DNA of 64,000 nucleotides from Sphingobium boeckii (GCF_014199215.1 NZ_JACIJC010000002.1:656062-720061), one strand, 5' to 3'. Positions 16,983-26,092 are shown, counted from the stretch's first letter. Notes: a model not told the origin generated them from the letters alone. Program-made: numbers and translations.

Positions 16983-17016
16983 TCCGATTGACAATCTCAT
17001 TTCCGGATGGAAAATA
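16983..17016 (+). promoter_or_regulatory. Putative promoter/operator upstream of the YkvI-like gene
   Basis: TTGACA (16988-16993) is followed after 17 bases by AAAATA. The -35 lies inside TCCGATTGAC, which recurs exactly at the -35 of the promoter at 20286. ATCCG and CGGAT half sites (16982-16986, 17004-17008) form an inverted repeat around it, as expected for a repressor site. The transcript would read into 17042. Confidence 0.45.
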
Positions 17017-17041
17017 CCTGTCTCTCAACAAAGGATTGCAG

Positions 17042-18178
17042 ATGGCGCGACAAGGCAGTTCATTCGTCGACAGAATTCTGCTGCCCGGGCTGGCGTTCAA
17101 GGCGTGCGTCATCGGCGGTGGTTATGCCACGGGTCGCGAGTTGGTCGAGTATTTTCTGAAGAACGGCCCGGCCAACGGCCTTCTCGCAATGATCGTTGTG
17201 ACGATCGTATGGAGCGTGGTCTGCGCCCTGACATTCCTATTCGCCTTTGTGATGAAATCCTACAATTATCAGGACTTCTTTCGTCACATCCTGGGCCGCT
17301 TCGCCATCGTGTTCGAAATCCTATACTTGGCTTCCATCGTGCTGCTGCTCGCCGTATTCGGCGCAGCCGCGGGCGAGATCGGGTTTTCGTTGTTCGGTGC
17401 TCCCAGGCTGGCCGGCACGATGGCAATGGTGGCAGCCATTCTCGCCGTGACCTATTCGGGCCAGAAGGGTGTGGAGGAACTGTTCAAATATGTTTCGATC
17501 CTCCTTTACCTGGTTTACGCGATCTTTCTGGTGGTCACGCTGTCGCGCTTCGGCGGTGAAGTCGCAGGCGCGTTCGCCCTGCCAGCTCCCCCTTCGAATT
17601 GGCTGTTCGACGGACTCACCTTCTCGGCCTATAACGTGCTGGCTGCAGTGCTGATCCTGCCGGTGCTGCGTCATCAGACCCGCGCGCGCGACGCGGTCGT
17701 GTCCGGCCTCCTGAGCGGGCCGCTCGCCATGATACCGGCCATATTGTTCTTCATCTGCCTGCTGCCCTTCTATCCGACGGTGCTCTCGCAACCGCTTCCG
17801 TCTGATTATGTGTTGCAGGCACTGGGCAGCCCGATGCTGCGCTTCGCGTTCCAGACGATGATCTTCTTCGCCCTGCTGGAGAGCAGCGTCGGCAGCGTTC
17901 AAGCGTTTCAGGCCCGTATTTCTGCCCTGGCCGAGCGATCGGAAAGCAGGATGCTGGGCCAAGTCCGGTGGATTTTTCCTCTCGTAATCACGATCGGATC
18001 CATCTTCATCGCTGAGGGCATCGGCTTGATAACGCTGATCGCCAAGGGCTATCGCCTATTCGGCTATGCGATCGTGCTGGTCTATCTGATTCCGCTGTTT
18101 GCGATCGCATTGCCCAAGTTGCGGCGTCTCAAATTCAAATCCGCTGAGGGCAATGGCGCCAGCGTAGTGGGAGAGTGA
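17042..18178 (+). CDS. YkvI-like inner-membrane transporter
   Basis: This is a 378-residue polytopic protein with about 10-11 hydrophobic helices. The N-terminal ILLPGLAFKACVIGGGYATGRELVEYF is characteristic of the YkvI group (COG3949) in the amino acid/polyamine/organocation superfamily. The glycine-rich unwound first helix is the likely substrate site. ATG 17042 is used because AAAGGA precedes it by 7 bases. It is followed 2 bases later by the aldehyde dehydrogenase, so the pair is co-transcribed. The substrate is probably an amino acid or amine; this is inference from context. Confidence 0.75.
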   Translation: MARQGSSFVDRILLPGLAFKACVIGGGYATGRELVEYFLKNGPANGLLAMIVVTIVWSVVCALTFLFAFVMKSYNYQDFFRHILGRFAIVFEILYLASIVLLLAVFGAAAGEIGFSLFGAPRLAGTMAMVAAILAVTYSGQKGVEELFKYVSILLYLVYAIFLVVTLSRFGGEVAGAFALPAPPSNWLFDGLTFSAYNVLAAVLILPVLRHQTRARDAVVSGLLSGPLAMIPAILFFICLLPFYPTVLSQPLPSDYVLQALGSPMLRFAFQTMIFFALLESSVGSVQAFQARISALAERSESRMLGQVRWIFPLVITIGSIFIAEGIGLITLIAKGYRLFGYAIVLVYLIPLFAIALPKLRRLKFKSAEGNGASVVGE

Positions 18179-18180
18179 AA

Positions 18181-19584
18181 ATGCAAGACTATTTTATGCT
18201 TATCAACGGCCAGCTCGTCCCCGGGGCCAAGAGCTTTGACGTCATCGATCCCGCCAACGAAAGCGTGCTGGCGCGGTGCCCCTGGGCGTCCGAAGAGCAA
18301 TTGAACGAAGCCGTGGCCGCCGCCAAATCCGCTTTCCCCGCTTGGGCTTCCACGCCGATCGCCCAGCGCAGCGCGCTTCTGGTGAAGATTGCGGATGCGA
18401 TCGACGCCGACGCGCCGAATCTGGCGCGTCTTTTGACGCAAGAGCAAGGCAAGCCGCTCCCCGAGGCAGAAGCGGAGATACTGTATTCCGCGTTGTTTAT
18501 CCGGAGGTTTGCAACCTTTTCGCTGGAGCCCAAGACGATCGAAGACAGCGAAGGTCGCCTCGTCGAGGTTCATCGGCGACCCTTGGGCGTCGTCGCGGCG
18601 ATCGTTCCGTGGAACTTCCCGGTGCTGATCGCGACCTACAAATTCCCCTTCGCGCTTCTGGCCGGCAATACAGTCGTCCTGAAGCCAGCGCCGACAACGC
18701 CGCTCACCATGTTGCGCATCGCATCATTGGTGGCCGACATTCTGCCGCCGGGCGTTTTCAACGTCATAGCCGACCAGAATGACCTTGGTCAGAAGCTGGC
18801 GGAACACCCCTCCATCGCCAAGATATCCTTCACCGGCTCCACCGCGACCGGGCGCAAGGTGATGGCGTCCGCAGCCTCAACCCTGAAAAGGATGACCCTT
18901 GAACTCGGCGGCAACGACGCAGCGATCGTGCTGGGTGATGTCGATCCCGTCGCCGTCGCGAAGGACATCTATGGCAGTGCGTTCATGAACGCTGGCCAAG
19001 TGTGCATCGCGATCAAACGCGTTTACGCTCATGCCGACATTTACGACGCGCTTTGCGACGAGCTCGCGCGCCTCGCCGATGCGGCGATCGTCGATGACGG
19101 CCTGAAGCAGGGCGTGCAGATGGGACCGCTGCAAAACAAGGCGCAGTTCGACAAGGTCAAGGCGCTGCTGGAAGAAGCACGCGGCGATGGAGCCATCGTC
19201 GCCGGTGGCGTGGTCGAAGACCGTCCGGGCTATTTTGTCCGGCCGACAATCATTCGGGACATTACCGATGGCAGCCGCCTGGTGGACGAGGAGCAATTCG
19301 GACCGATCCTGCCCATCGTTCGCTATGAAGACGTGGAAGACGCCTTGCGGTCTGCAAACGCGTCGGAATATGGCCTCGGAGGCTCGATCTGGTCGAAAGA
19401 CCGCGCTACGGCGCGTGATCTCGCGCTGCGCATGGAAGCGGGCACGGTCTGGATCAACAAGCATCTCGATTTCGGCCCCGACATCCCGTTCGCCGGCGCT
19501 AAGCAATCGGGCATCGGCGTGGAAGTCGCCCAAGACGGGCTTGACGAATATACGCAGATCCAGGTTTTGAACGAAGCGCGATAG
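18181..19584 (+). CDS. Aldehyde dehydrogenase (NAD(P)-dependent)
   Basis: This is a 467-residue ALDH-superfamily enzyme. The NAD-binding region reads VVAAIVPWNFPVLIATYKF and FTGSTATGRKVM, the general-base Glu is in LELGGNDAAIV (about residue 243) and the nucleophile Cys in MNAGQVCIAIKRVY (about residue 277). The closest reading is the succinate-semialdehyde/aminoaldehyde branch. It starts 2 bases after the transporter stop. ATG 18181 is preferred over a GTG at 18175 that overlaps the stop, because GGGAG sits about 8 bases before the ATG. It probably oxidises the aldehyde made by amine oxidation. Confidence 0.9.
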   Translation: MQDYFMLINGQLVPGAKSFDVIDPANESVLARCPWASEEQLNEAVAAAKSAFPAWASTPIAQRSALLVKIADAIDADAPNLARLLTQEQGKPLPEAEAEILYSALFIRRFATFSLEPKTIEDSEGRLVEVHRRPLGVVAAIVPWNFPVLIATYKFPFALLAGNTVVLKPAPTTPLTMLRIASLVADILPPGVFNVIADQNDLGQKLAEHPSIAKISFTGSTATGRKVMASAASTLKRMTLELGGNDAAIVLGDVDPVAVAKDIYGSAFMNAGQVCIAIKRVYAHADIYDALCDELARLADAAIVDDGLKQGVQMGPLQNKAQFDKVKALLEEARGDGAIVAGGVVEDRPGYFVRPTIIRDITDGSRLVDEEQFGPILPIVRYEDVEDALRSANASEYGLGGSIWSKDRATARDLALRMEAGTVWINKHLDFGPDIPFAGAKQSGIGVEVAQDGLDEYTQIQVLNEAR

Positions 19585-19650
19585 GCCGGACGAAAGATCG
19601 AAGGTGGCGGTCCGCGTCCACTAACCACCGCGTTGCGCTTGGCACGGACA

Positions 19651-19662
19651 CCTCTTAAGAGG
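19651..19662. promoter_or_regulatory. 12-bp palindrome overlapping the ribosome binding site of the XRE regulator
   Basis: CCTCTTAAGAGG is a perfect palindrome. Its right half AAGAGG is the likely Shine-Dalgarno 5 bases before ATG 19668. Binding by the encoded regulator would block its own expression. Confidence 0.4.
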
Positions 19663-19667
19663 TCGCC

Positions 19668-20264
19668 ATGAACAAAGACAAACCGCAACTGGGCTCGATT
19701 ATCCGCAACTTGCGTTCCGAACGCGGCTGGACGCTGAAGCAGATGAGCGAAGCGGTGGACATCACCATGTCGACCCTTTCGAAGATCGAGCGTGGGCAAT
19801 TAACGCTGTCTTACGACAAATTGCAGCAGGTCAGCGACAGTCTGGGCATCAGCTTGTCGGACCTGTTTGCGCCCAACCGGAATTGGGTTGCGGCGGATGC
19901 GCCGGTGACTGGGCGCCGCGCCATCGACACTTTGGAAAAGGCGCTCCGCGTCAATACCAACAATGGCGATATCTTCTATCTTTGCACCGAGCTTCGCCAG
20001 AAGCAGATGGTCCCGCTCGTCTGCCAGGTCAAAGCCCGCAACCTGGATGAGTTCGGACCATTATCTCATCACCGCGGCGAAGAGTTCGTCTATGTGCTCG
20101 AAGGCAGCGTCAACGTGGTGACTGAATTCTATAGCGATTTCATCCTCAATCAGGGGGAGTGCATGTATTTCGATTCAAGCATGGCTCACGCCTATCTCAT
20201 TGCGCCGGGGTTCGAAACCGCAAGCATCCTGAGCGTCGGCATGAGCGATCGCGCGCAGGTTTGA
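19668..20264 (+). CDS. XRE-family regulator with C-terminal cupin domain
   Basis: This 198-residue regulator has an N-terminal Cro/CI helix-turn-helix (SIIRNLRSERGWTLKQMSEA, then STLSKIERGQLTLSYDKL) and a C-terminal cupin_2 domain (GPLSHHRGEEFVYVLEGSVN, YFDSSMAHAYLIAPG). It has the architecture of PuuR-like regulators of amine and amino acid catabolism, where the cupin binds an effector. It sits between the transporter/ALDH pair and the SMP-30 operon and is the natural candidate to bind the shared boxes at 16983 and 20286. Confidence 0.88.
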   Translation: MNKDKPQLGSIIRNLRSERGWTLKQMSEAVDITMSTLSKIERGQLTLSYDKLQQVSDSLGISLSDLFAPNRNWVAADAPVTGRRAIDTLEKALRVNTNNGDIFYLCTELRQKQMVPLVCQVKARNLDEFGPLSHHRGEEFVYVLEGSVNVVTEFYSDFILNQGECMYFDSSMAHAYLIAPGFETASILSVGMSDRAQV

Positions 20265-20285
20265 CAATCGGGTCACAACAAGTTT

Positions 20286-20321
20286 TCCGATTGACCCAAT
20301 TTGTCTGATCGGATAAATTGG
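20286..20321 (+). promoter_or_regulatory. Promoter with overlapping operator for the 20404-26052 operon
   Basis: TTGACC (20291-20296), a 17-base spacer and TAAATT (20314-20319) form a sigma70-like promoter. It is overlapped by the perfect inverted repeat CCAATTT-N12-AAATTGG (20296-20321). TCCGATTGAC at 20286-20295 is identical to the box at 16983. The sequence lies directly after the XRE-cupin gene. Confidence 0.5.
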
Positions 20322-20403
20322 ATTCTCATAAATTGTCCGTATGGCGTTTAGACGCCATGCTCGATTGAGGATGCCGGTTGTGATATTGAAGCCCACCAGC
20401 AGG

Positions 20404-21354
20404 ATGCCGAATATCACCAAGCTTCAGTGCTTGCTCGCAGCGACGTGCCTCATGCCGTTCGGCTCCCACGCGCTGGCGCAAACACCGGCAGCAGCGGAGA
20501 CAATGATCGTCTCGGGCATCGGCGGCCCGGAAGCGCCGGTCCTCATCGGACGCGATGTCTATTACGTAGGCTGGACCGATAACATCCTCGCCAAATGGGA
20601 TGGACACCAGGCCAAGGTGTTGCACCACGATGCCACCTGCGAACATAATGGACTGGCCGCCACCGCGGATGGCCACCTGCTTCTCGCTTGCCTGGCGGAC
20701 GCCGGAGCGATCGTGAAATTGACCCGCGACGGCAAGGAAATCCAGCGCTGGAAAACCGACGTAGCCGGCAGGCCGCTCAAAGGCGGCGTCAATGATTTCG
20801 CGGTCACGCCTAATGGCGGCATCTATGCGACCATCTCGGGGCCGCTGTCGGATCCGCCCGGGCTGATTGCCGGCAAGGTGCTATATCTGGCCCCGGGCGC
20901 GCACGATTGGGTCGAAATGGCGGATGCGCTCAACTACGCCAACGGCCTCGCAGTTTCGCCTGATGGACGCACGCTCTACGTCGCCGAGTCGATCGGGAAC
21001 TCGATCACGAAATTCACGATCCAGGCGAATGGCACCCTTTCAGATCGTGCCAATTTTGCGCTGCTGAACGTGCTGGTGCGCGACAAGATCCAATCGGCAT
21101 TCATCGGCCCCGACGGCATCAAGGTGGACCGCGCAGGAAACCTCTACGTCGCCCAATTCAACGGCGGCAAGGTGATCAAGATTTCGCCGACCGGCAAACT
21201 GATTCATGTGTTTGAGATCGCTGCCGGCGACGGCGTGACAAATGTCGCGCTCAGCCCGGATGAGCGCGCGCTTTATGTTACTACTGTTCGTGATCCGTCG
21301 GATCCCAAGGCGACGGGATCGCTCATCCGTATGCCGAACCTGACTGCGCCTTAA
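20404..21354 (+). CDS. Secreted SMP-30/gluconolactonase-like beta-propeller protein
   Basis: This is a 316-residue protein with a signal peptide (ITKLQCLLAATCLMPFGSHA, then LAQ) and repeated propeller blades typical of SMP-30/NHL proteins: NGLAVSPDGRTLYVAESIGNS, GPDGIKVDRAGNLYVAQFNGG and NVALSPDERALYVTT. Family members are calcium-dependent lactonases or periplasmic binding propellers. The start is uncertain: ATG 20404 gives the clean signal peptide, while ATG 20371 and 20341 are in frame. It is the first gene behind the promoter at 20286, followed by acyl-CoA synthetase, flavin monooxygenase, SDR and aldolase genes. Confidence 0.75.
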   Translation: MPNITKLQCLLAATCLMPFGSHALAQTPAAAETMIVSGIGGPEAPVLIGRDVYYVGWTDNILAKWDGHQAKVLHHDATCEHNGLAATADGHLLLACLADAGAIVKLTRDGKEIQRWKTDVAGRPLKGGVNDFAVTPNGGIYATISGPLSDPPGLIAGKVLYLAPGAHDWVEMADALNYANGLAVSPDGRTLYVAESIGNSITKFTIQANGTLSDRANFALLNVLVRDKIQSAFIGPDGIKVDRAGNLYVAQFNGGKVIKISPTGKLIHVFEIAAGDGVTNVALSPDERALYVTTVRDPSDPKATGSLIRMPNLTAP

Positions 21355-21481
21355 AGACCAGTGCGCCATCTGTGCGCAAGACGAGCCAGGTTCGGGCCAT
21401 TCGATTCCAGGCGGCGCGCGGTGTTTTGGTCCGATGCCCCATTGGCAAGATGTGGGACCGCTGTTGGATAGGGAGGCCACG

Positions 21482-23071
21482 ATGAACGATACTATCGGTG
21501 CAGCGCTCCACCGGGCGGCACGCAAATTCCGCGATCGCACGGCAATCAGCTTCGGAGACCGGAGCTGGAGCTTTCGCGATCTGGATCGGGCGGCCGGAAA
21601 TGTGGCCCGCGGACTCCTCGCAACGGGGCTGCAAAAGGGAGACAGAGTCGCGGTCTTCGGGGCGAATTCAGACGCTTACCTGCTGTGCTGGCTCGGATGC
21701 GCCCGAGCCGGGCTGGTCCATGTGCCAATCAACAACAAACTGTCCAGCGGCGAATTGGCCTATATTGTCGGGCAATCCGGATCCCGCGCGATGTTCTGCG
21801 ATGCCGACCGCCTGGCGGAAGTGGCCGCCCTACCCGACCTGCCTTCGCTCTCGATCTTCGGCACACTGGCTGCGGATGCCGGGTTGGATGTGCTTCGCCT
21901 GGCTGGTCAAGGCGACGGCTCACCGCCCGATGTCGCGGTCGAAGGCCATGACCTGGCACAGATCCAATACACGTCCGGAACCACGTCTGCCCCCAAGGGC
22001 GCGATGATGACGCACGCAGCGATTCTTGCCGAATATATGTCCTGTATTCACGATCTCGAATATGCGGAAGGCGATGCGTGTCTGGCCGCTCTGCCGCTTT
22101 ATCATACCGCGCAGATGCACGCATTCTCCATGCCGCAATTGCTGGCCGGGGGAACGATATGGATATTGGACCGGCCCGATCCCATGCTCGTGTTCGAAAG
22201 GGTGCGGCGGCATAGGATCGTTTCATTCTTCGCGCCTCCGACGGTATGGATCAGCCTGCTGCGTCACCCCGCGTTTGACGACCACGATCTGACGTCCCTG
22301 ACCAAGCTTTATTATGGCGCGTCGATCATGCCCCGGCCCGTGCTTGACGAGATCGCGCGACGCCTGCCCAATGGCGGCCTTTTCAACGTCTATGGCCAGA
22401 GCGAGATCGGGCCGGTTGCCACGGTTCTGAAGCCGGGCGAACACGCCGCACGTCCCACGTCAGCGGGGCGTCCGGTATTGAATGTCGAAACGCGAATCGT
22501 CGACGAACAGATGAACGAAGTGCCGGCGGGTGCGCGCGGCGAGATCGTCCATAGATCGCCTCAGCTCTTGGCCGGCTATTGGCAGCGTGACGACGAGACC
22601 GAGGCGGCCTTCAAAGGGGGATGGTTTCATTCCGGCGATGTCGGGATCATGGACGAGCAAGGCTATCTCCACATCGTCGATCGTGTCCGCGACGTGATCA
22701 ACACCGGAGGCGTCTTGGTCGCCAGCCGCGAGGTCGAGGATGTGCTGTTTACCCATCCCGCAGTTTCGGAGGTTTCGGTCATCGGCTTGCCGGATGACAA
22801 ATGGATCGAGGGCGTAACCGCTGTGGTGATCCTTCGCGCTGACGCCGCGGCCAGCGAGGGTGAATTGATCGATCATGCGCGCCGCTCGCTCGCCGCCTAT
22901 AAGGTGCCGAAGCGTGTCTATTTCGTCGATGATCTGCCGCGCAACGCAGCGGGCAAGATCCTGAAGCGCGAGCTTCGCGAACATTTCGGCGCGACGCGCG
23001 ATCCATCCAATGATCGCGGCCTATCGATCATCCCAAATGTCCAAGAATTGTCTGGAGATCACACATCATGA
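21482..23071 (+). CDS. Acyl-CoA synthetase (AMP-dependent ligase)
   Basis: This is a 529-residue ANL-superfamily ligase. It has the P-loop YTSGTTSAPKGAMMTHAA (about residue 163), the A5-like NVYGQSEIG, the hinge region GWFHSGDVGIMDEQGYLHIVDRVRD and the C-terminal catalytic Lys motif PRNAAGKILKRELR. It activates a carboxylate to its CoA thioester via an adenylate. The acid is unknown. ATG 21482 has GGGAGG 5 bases upstream. Its stop overlaps the start of the next gene by 4 bases (ATGA). Confidence 0.9.
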   Translation: MNDTIGAALHRAARKFRDRTAISFGDRSWSFRDLDRAAGNVARGLLATGLQKGDRVAVFGANSDAYLLCWLGCARAGLVHVPINNKLSSGELAYIVGQSGSRAMFCDADRLAEVAALPDLPSLSIFGTLAADAGLDVLRLAGQGDGSPPDVAVEGHDLAQIQYTSGTTSAPKGAMMTHAAILAEYMSCIHDLEYAEGDACLAALPLYHTAQMHAFSMPQLLAGGTIWILDRPDPMLVFERVRRHRIVSFFAPPTVWISLLRHPAFDDHDLTSLTKLYYGASIMPRPVLDEIARRLPNGGLFNVYGQSEIGPVATVLKPGEHAARPTSAGRPVLNVETRIVDEQMNEVPAGARGEIVHRSPQLLAGYWQRDDETEAAFKGGWFHSGDVGIMDEQGYLHIVDRVRDVINTGGVLVASREVEDVLFTHPAVSEVSVIGLPDDKWIEGVTAVVILRADAAASEGELIDHARRSLAAYKVPKRVYFVDDLPRNAAGKILKRELREHFGATRDPSNDRGLSIIPNVQELSGDHTS

Positions 23072-24456
23072 ATAAAACGAAAAAGCCCCTGTCCTTCGGC
23101 GTGATCCAGGGTCTGGCAATGTCCGGCATGGTTACCGGCATCTGGGCGCATCCCGATAACAATTCGCACAACTTCCTTGCCTTGAATCACTGGATTGATC
23201 TGGCGCGCAAGCTCGAGTCCGGCGGCATCGACTTCCTCTTCTTCGCCGATCAATTCGCCTATCCGTTGAAGAACGGCACTCTGGCGCCACGCACTGTTCA
23301 GGATGCCGTGTCGTTTCCCATGGGCGATCCTGTGGTGCTGCTCTCGGCGCTTGCAGCCGCCACGACGCACCTCGGGCTCGTGACGACGATGTCGACCATG
23401 ACCGAGGCCCCGCCCCATATCGCGCGTCGCCTGTCCACGCTGGACAGCCTTTCCGGTGGCCGGATCGGATGGAATGTCGTGACCGGCGCAAACCAGCAGT
23501 CCACCACCCGGATCTTCGGGACCGCCCTGCGCGAACACGGCGAGCGCTATGCCATCGCCGACGACTTCCTGGAACTGGTGCTCAAATTCTGGGAGGGAAG
23601 CTGGGAAGATGGTGCCGTCCTGAACGACAAGGCGGGCCGCGTCTATGCGGATCCCGCCAAGGTGCATGAGATCAAGCATCAAGGCCCGTATTTCAGCGCC
23701 GAGGGCGCGATGATGGTGCCGCCTTCACCGCAGCGCACTCCCGTTCTCTTTCAGGCCGGCACGTCGAGCGCCGGGCGCAGGTTCGCAGCAAAGTTCGCCG
23801 AAGCGGTCTTCATTTCCGGAAGCAATCCAAGCAAGGCGATCGCCGACATCACAGCCATACGCACGCTGGCGCAAGAAGAGTTCGGCCGCGATCCCGGGTC
23901 GATCAAATTCATGGCTGGCGCGTTGTTCATCACCGGGGACACCGAAGCGGAAGCGCGTCGCCGGCGCGAAGAAGCGGCATCCTATTCAACGATGGAATCG
24001 GCCATGCTGGAATGGTCCTACCACACCGGCATGGAGCTGACCGAAGCCGATCTCGACAAGCCCATTCCCGGACAGACGAATGCGGTGGATGCGAAATCGC
24101 TCGTCGAAAAATATGCCGCTGGCAAGGGCGAGCAGCAGCAGCCGCAGACCATCGGCGAGATGCTTGAGCATCTGCGCCGCAATGGTCCGACAGGGCTTGG
24201 CTTCACCGGAACGCCCGAGCAGATCGCTGATGAAGTCGAAGCATTCGTCGACCAGACCGGTGTCGATGGGTTCCTGATCGAGCCGTTCTTGACGCCTTCG
24301 ACCTATGACGATTTCGTGGATGGCATCATGCCCGCGCTGCGCAAGCGCGGCTTGGCCAAGAGCGGCTATGCGGGATCCACGCTACGCGAGCACCTCTTCG
24401 GCGAAGGGCACGCGCGACTGGGGAACGACCATATCGCAGCATCATTCCGGCGCTGA
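23068..24456 (+). CDS. LLM-class flavin-dependent monooxygenase (NtaA/SnaA/DszA-type)
   Basis: This is a 462-residue bacterial luciferase-like monooxygenase. The segments IDFLFFADQFAYP, GLVTTMSTMTEAPPHIARRLSTLD and GGRIGWNVVTGANQ are diagnostic of the two-component, FMNH2-using NtaA subgroup that cleaves C-N or C-S bonds or performs oxygenolysis of aminocarboxylates, sulfones and amides. No flavin reductase partner lies beside it, so FMNH2 must come from elsewhere. It is translationally coupled to the acyl-CoA synthetase. Confidence 0.88.
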   Translation: MNKTKKPLSFGVIQGLAMSGMVTGIWAHPDNNSHNFLALNHWIDLARKLESGGIDFLFFADQFAYPLKNGTLAPRTVQDAVSFPMGDPVVLLSALAAATTHLGLVTTMSTMTEAPPHIARRLSTLDSLSGGRIGWNVVTGANQQSTTRIFGTALREHGERYAIADDFLELVLKFWEGSWEDGAVLNDKAGRVYADPAKVHEIKHQGPYFSAEGAMMVPPSPQRTPVLFQAGTSSAGRRFAAKFAEAVFISGSNPSKAIADITAIRTLAQEEFGRDPGSIKFMAGALFITGDTEAEARRRREEAASYSTMESAMLEWSYHTGMELTEADLDKPIPGQTNAVDAKSLVEKYAAGKGEQQQPQTIGEMLEHLRRNGPTGLGFTGTPEQIADEVEAFVDQTGVDGFLIEPFLTPSTYDDFVDGIMPALRKRGLAKSGYAGSTLREHLFGEGHARLGNDHIAASFRR

Positions 24457-24534
24457 CGAGCCGCTTTGCCGTGTTCGAAACGGCGCTCGACATCGGCAGG
24501 CATGTCGGCATTTTTACGATTAAGGAGACGAACA

Positions 24535-25299
24535 ATGGCAGATTCTTATAACCTCTACGGCAAGGTCGCGCTGGTCACCGGCGCGGCCCAGGGCATCGGC
24601 GAACATAGCGCCCGGCGCCTGGCCTCGCTCGGTGCCAGCCTGATCTGCACCGACGTGAATGAAGCGGGTGCCGCAGGTGTCGCTGCCGATATCTGCGCGC
24701 AGGGCGGCAAGGCGATCGCGGTCTCGCTCGACGTTGGCGACGAGATCGCCTGGCAGGCTGTGGTCGCCAAGGCGATGGAAACCTTCGGCAAGGTCGATAT
24801 CCTGGTCAACAATGCCGGCAAGCTGGAATTCGAACTCATCCAGGACATGGAACTGGAGTCGTTCGACCGGATGATGCGCGTGAACGTGCGCGGCACATTC
24901 CTGGGCTGCAAATATATCCTGCCCGCCATGCAGGCGGCCGGCGGCGGAGCGATCGTCAACATCTCGTCCAACTCCGCCATGGTCTCCGACATGCCCGGCT
25001 GCGCGGCCTATTCCGCCTCCAAGGGCGCGACGCGGGCGATGACCAAGGGCGTGGCGATAGATTATGTGCCGTTCAACATCCGGGTAAACTCCGTGCATCC
25101 CGGGCTTATCGCAACCCCGATCGCCAAGCCCTTTATCGACGATCCCGAATCGCTGCCCATCGTGCTTGGCCGCACCCCCATGAAACGGCCCGGCGAGCCC
25201 GAAGAAGTCGCCAATCTGGTGGCCTTCCTTGCATCCGATCAGTCATCTTTCATGACGGGCTCCGAAGTCGTCATCGACGGTGGTTTCACCGCTTGCTGA
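24535..25299 (+). CDS. Short-chain dehydrogenase/reductase
   Basis: This is a 254-residue classical SDR: VALVTGAAQGIGEHSARRLA (TGxxxGIG cofactor loop), DVNEAG (acidic residue after strand 2, suggesting NAD(H)), LVNNAG, the catalytic Ser in NISSNSAM, YSASK for Tyr and Lys, and the C-terminal FMTGSEVVIDGGFTAC. ATG 24535 follows AAGGAG by 7 bases. It most likely oxidises a hydroxyl or reduces a keto group in the pathway of the surrounding operon. Confidence 0.9.
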   Translation: MADSYNLYGKVALVTGAAQGIGEHSARRLASLGASLICTDVNEAGAAGVAADICAQGGKAIAVSLDVGDEIAWQAVVAKAMETFGKVDILVNNAGKLEFELIQDMELESFDRMMRVNVRGTFLGCKYILPAMQAAGGGAIVNISSNSAMVSDMPGCAAYSASKGATRAMTKGVAIDYVPFNIRVNSVHPGLIATPIAKPFIDDPESLPIVLGRTPMKRPGEPEEVANLVAFLASDQSSFMTGSEVVIDGGFTAC

Positions 25300-25356
25300 T
25301 CCATGCGGCACAAGGGCGTCCGCTTCGCATCCCCTCTTGTTTGAAAGGGCAACGCA

Positions 25357-26052
25357 ATGATCGATGAAGCTCCTCTCGTCACCATTCAGCGAAACTTTCC
25401 CAGGCCTGATGAGCAGGCCATCGCGCCATTCAGAACAGCATTCTCGAGCAATGTCGTGGATGCCATGGGTGGCCGCGGCGCGCTGGATCACAGCATCAGG
25501 CCGATGACGGGCATCGATCCGATCGGCATTCGCATCGTCGGCACGGTGCTGACATGCCACGCAGGGCCGGCCGACACATTGGCGCTGCTCGCCGCGATCG
25601 AGATCGCGCTGCCCGGCGATGTGCTGCTTTGCGCTACCGACGCATTCACTGGCACCTGTGTCGCCGGTGATACGGTGTTGGGTCTCGCCCGGAATCGCGG
25701 GGTGGCCGGCTTCATCACCGATGGCGTCGTGCGCGACGTCAAGGGTATCCTGGCAACCCGAATCCCGGTCTATTGCCGGGGGATCAGCCCTAATTCACCG
25801 CACAATAACGGCCCCGGCACGGTCGGATTGCCGATCGTTATCGGAGGCGTGCAGGCCCAGTCCGGCGACGTCGTGATCGCCGATTGCGACGGTGTCGTCA
25901 TCGTCCCCCGGGTGGAGTTGGCGGCGCTGGCCCAGAAGCTGCTGGACGTCGAGGCGGCGGAAAAAGGCGTCGAGAAGATGGTGCGCGAAGGCCTGACCGC
26001 GCCGAGCGATCTGCTGCCCATACTCAAGTCGGACCGCATCAAATATGTTTGA
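25357..26052 (+). CDS. RraA-like / HMG-type 4-carboxy-4-hydroxy-2-oxoacid aldolase family protein
   Basis: This is a 231-residue member of the RraA/HMG aldolase family. The conserved elements AFSSNVVDAMGGRGALDHSI, GDTVLGLARNRGVAGFITDGVVRD (Arg and Asp binding the 2-oxo acid and divalent metal) and the C-terminal DVVIADCDGVVIVP are all present. Related enzymes cleave 4-hydroxy-4-methyl-2-oxoglutarate or decarboxylate oxaloacetate, while others inhibit RNase E. In a catabolic operon the aldolase or decarboxylase role is more likely. It is the last gene of the operon and faces the E2 gene. Confidence 0.82.
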   Translation: MIDEAPLVTIQRNFPRPDEQAIAPFRTAFSSNVVDAMGGRGALDHSIRPMTGIDPIGIRIVGTVLTCHAGPADTLALLAAIEIALPGDVLLCATDAFTGTCVAGDTVLGLARNRGVAGFITDGVVRDVKGILATRIPVYCRGISPNSPHNNGPGTVGLPIVIGGVQAQSGDVVIADCDGVVIVPRVELAALAQKLLDVEAAEKGVEKMVREGLTAPSDLLPILKSDRIKYV

Positions 26053-26092
26053 CGTTGCGTGCTGCTGAATGCCCATCACGCTGGATAGATTT

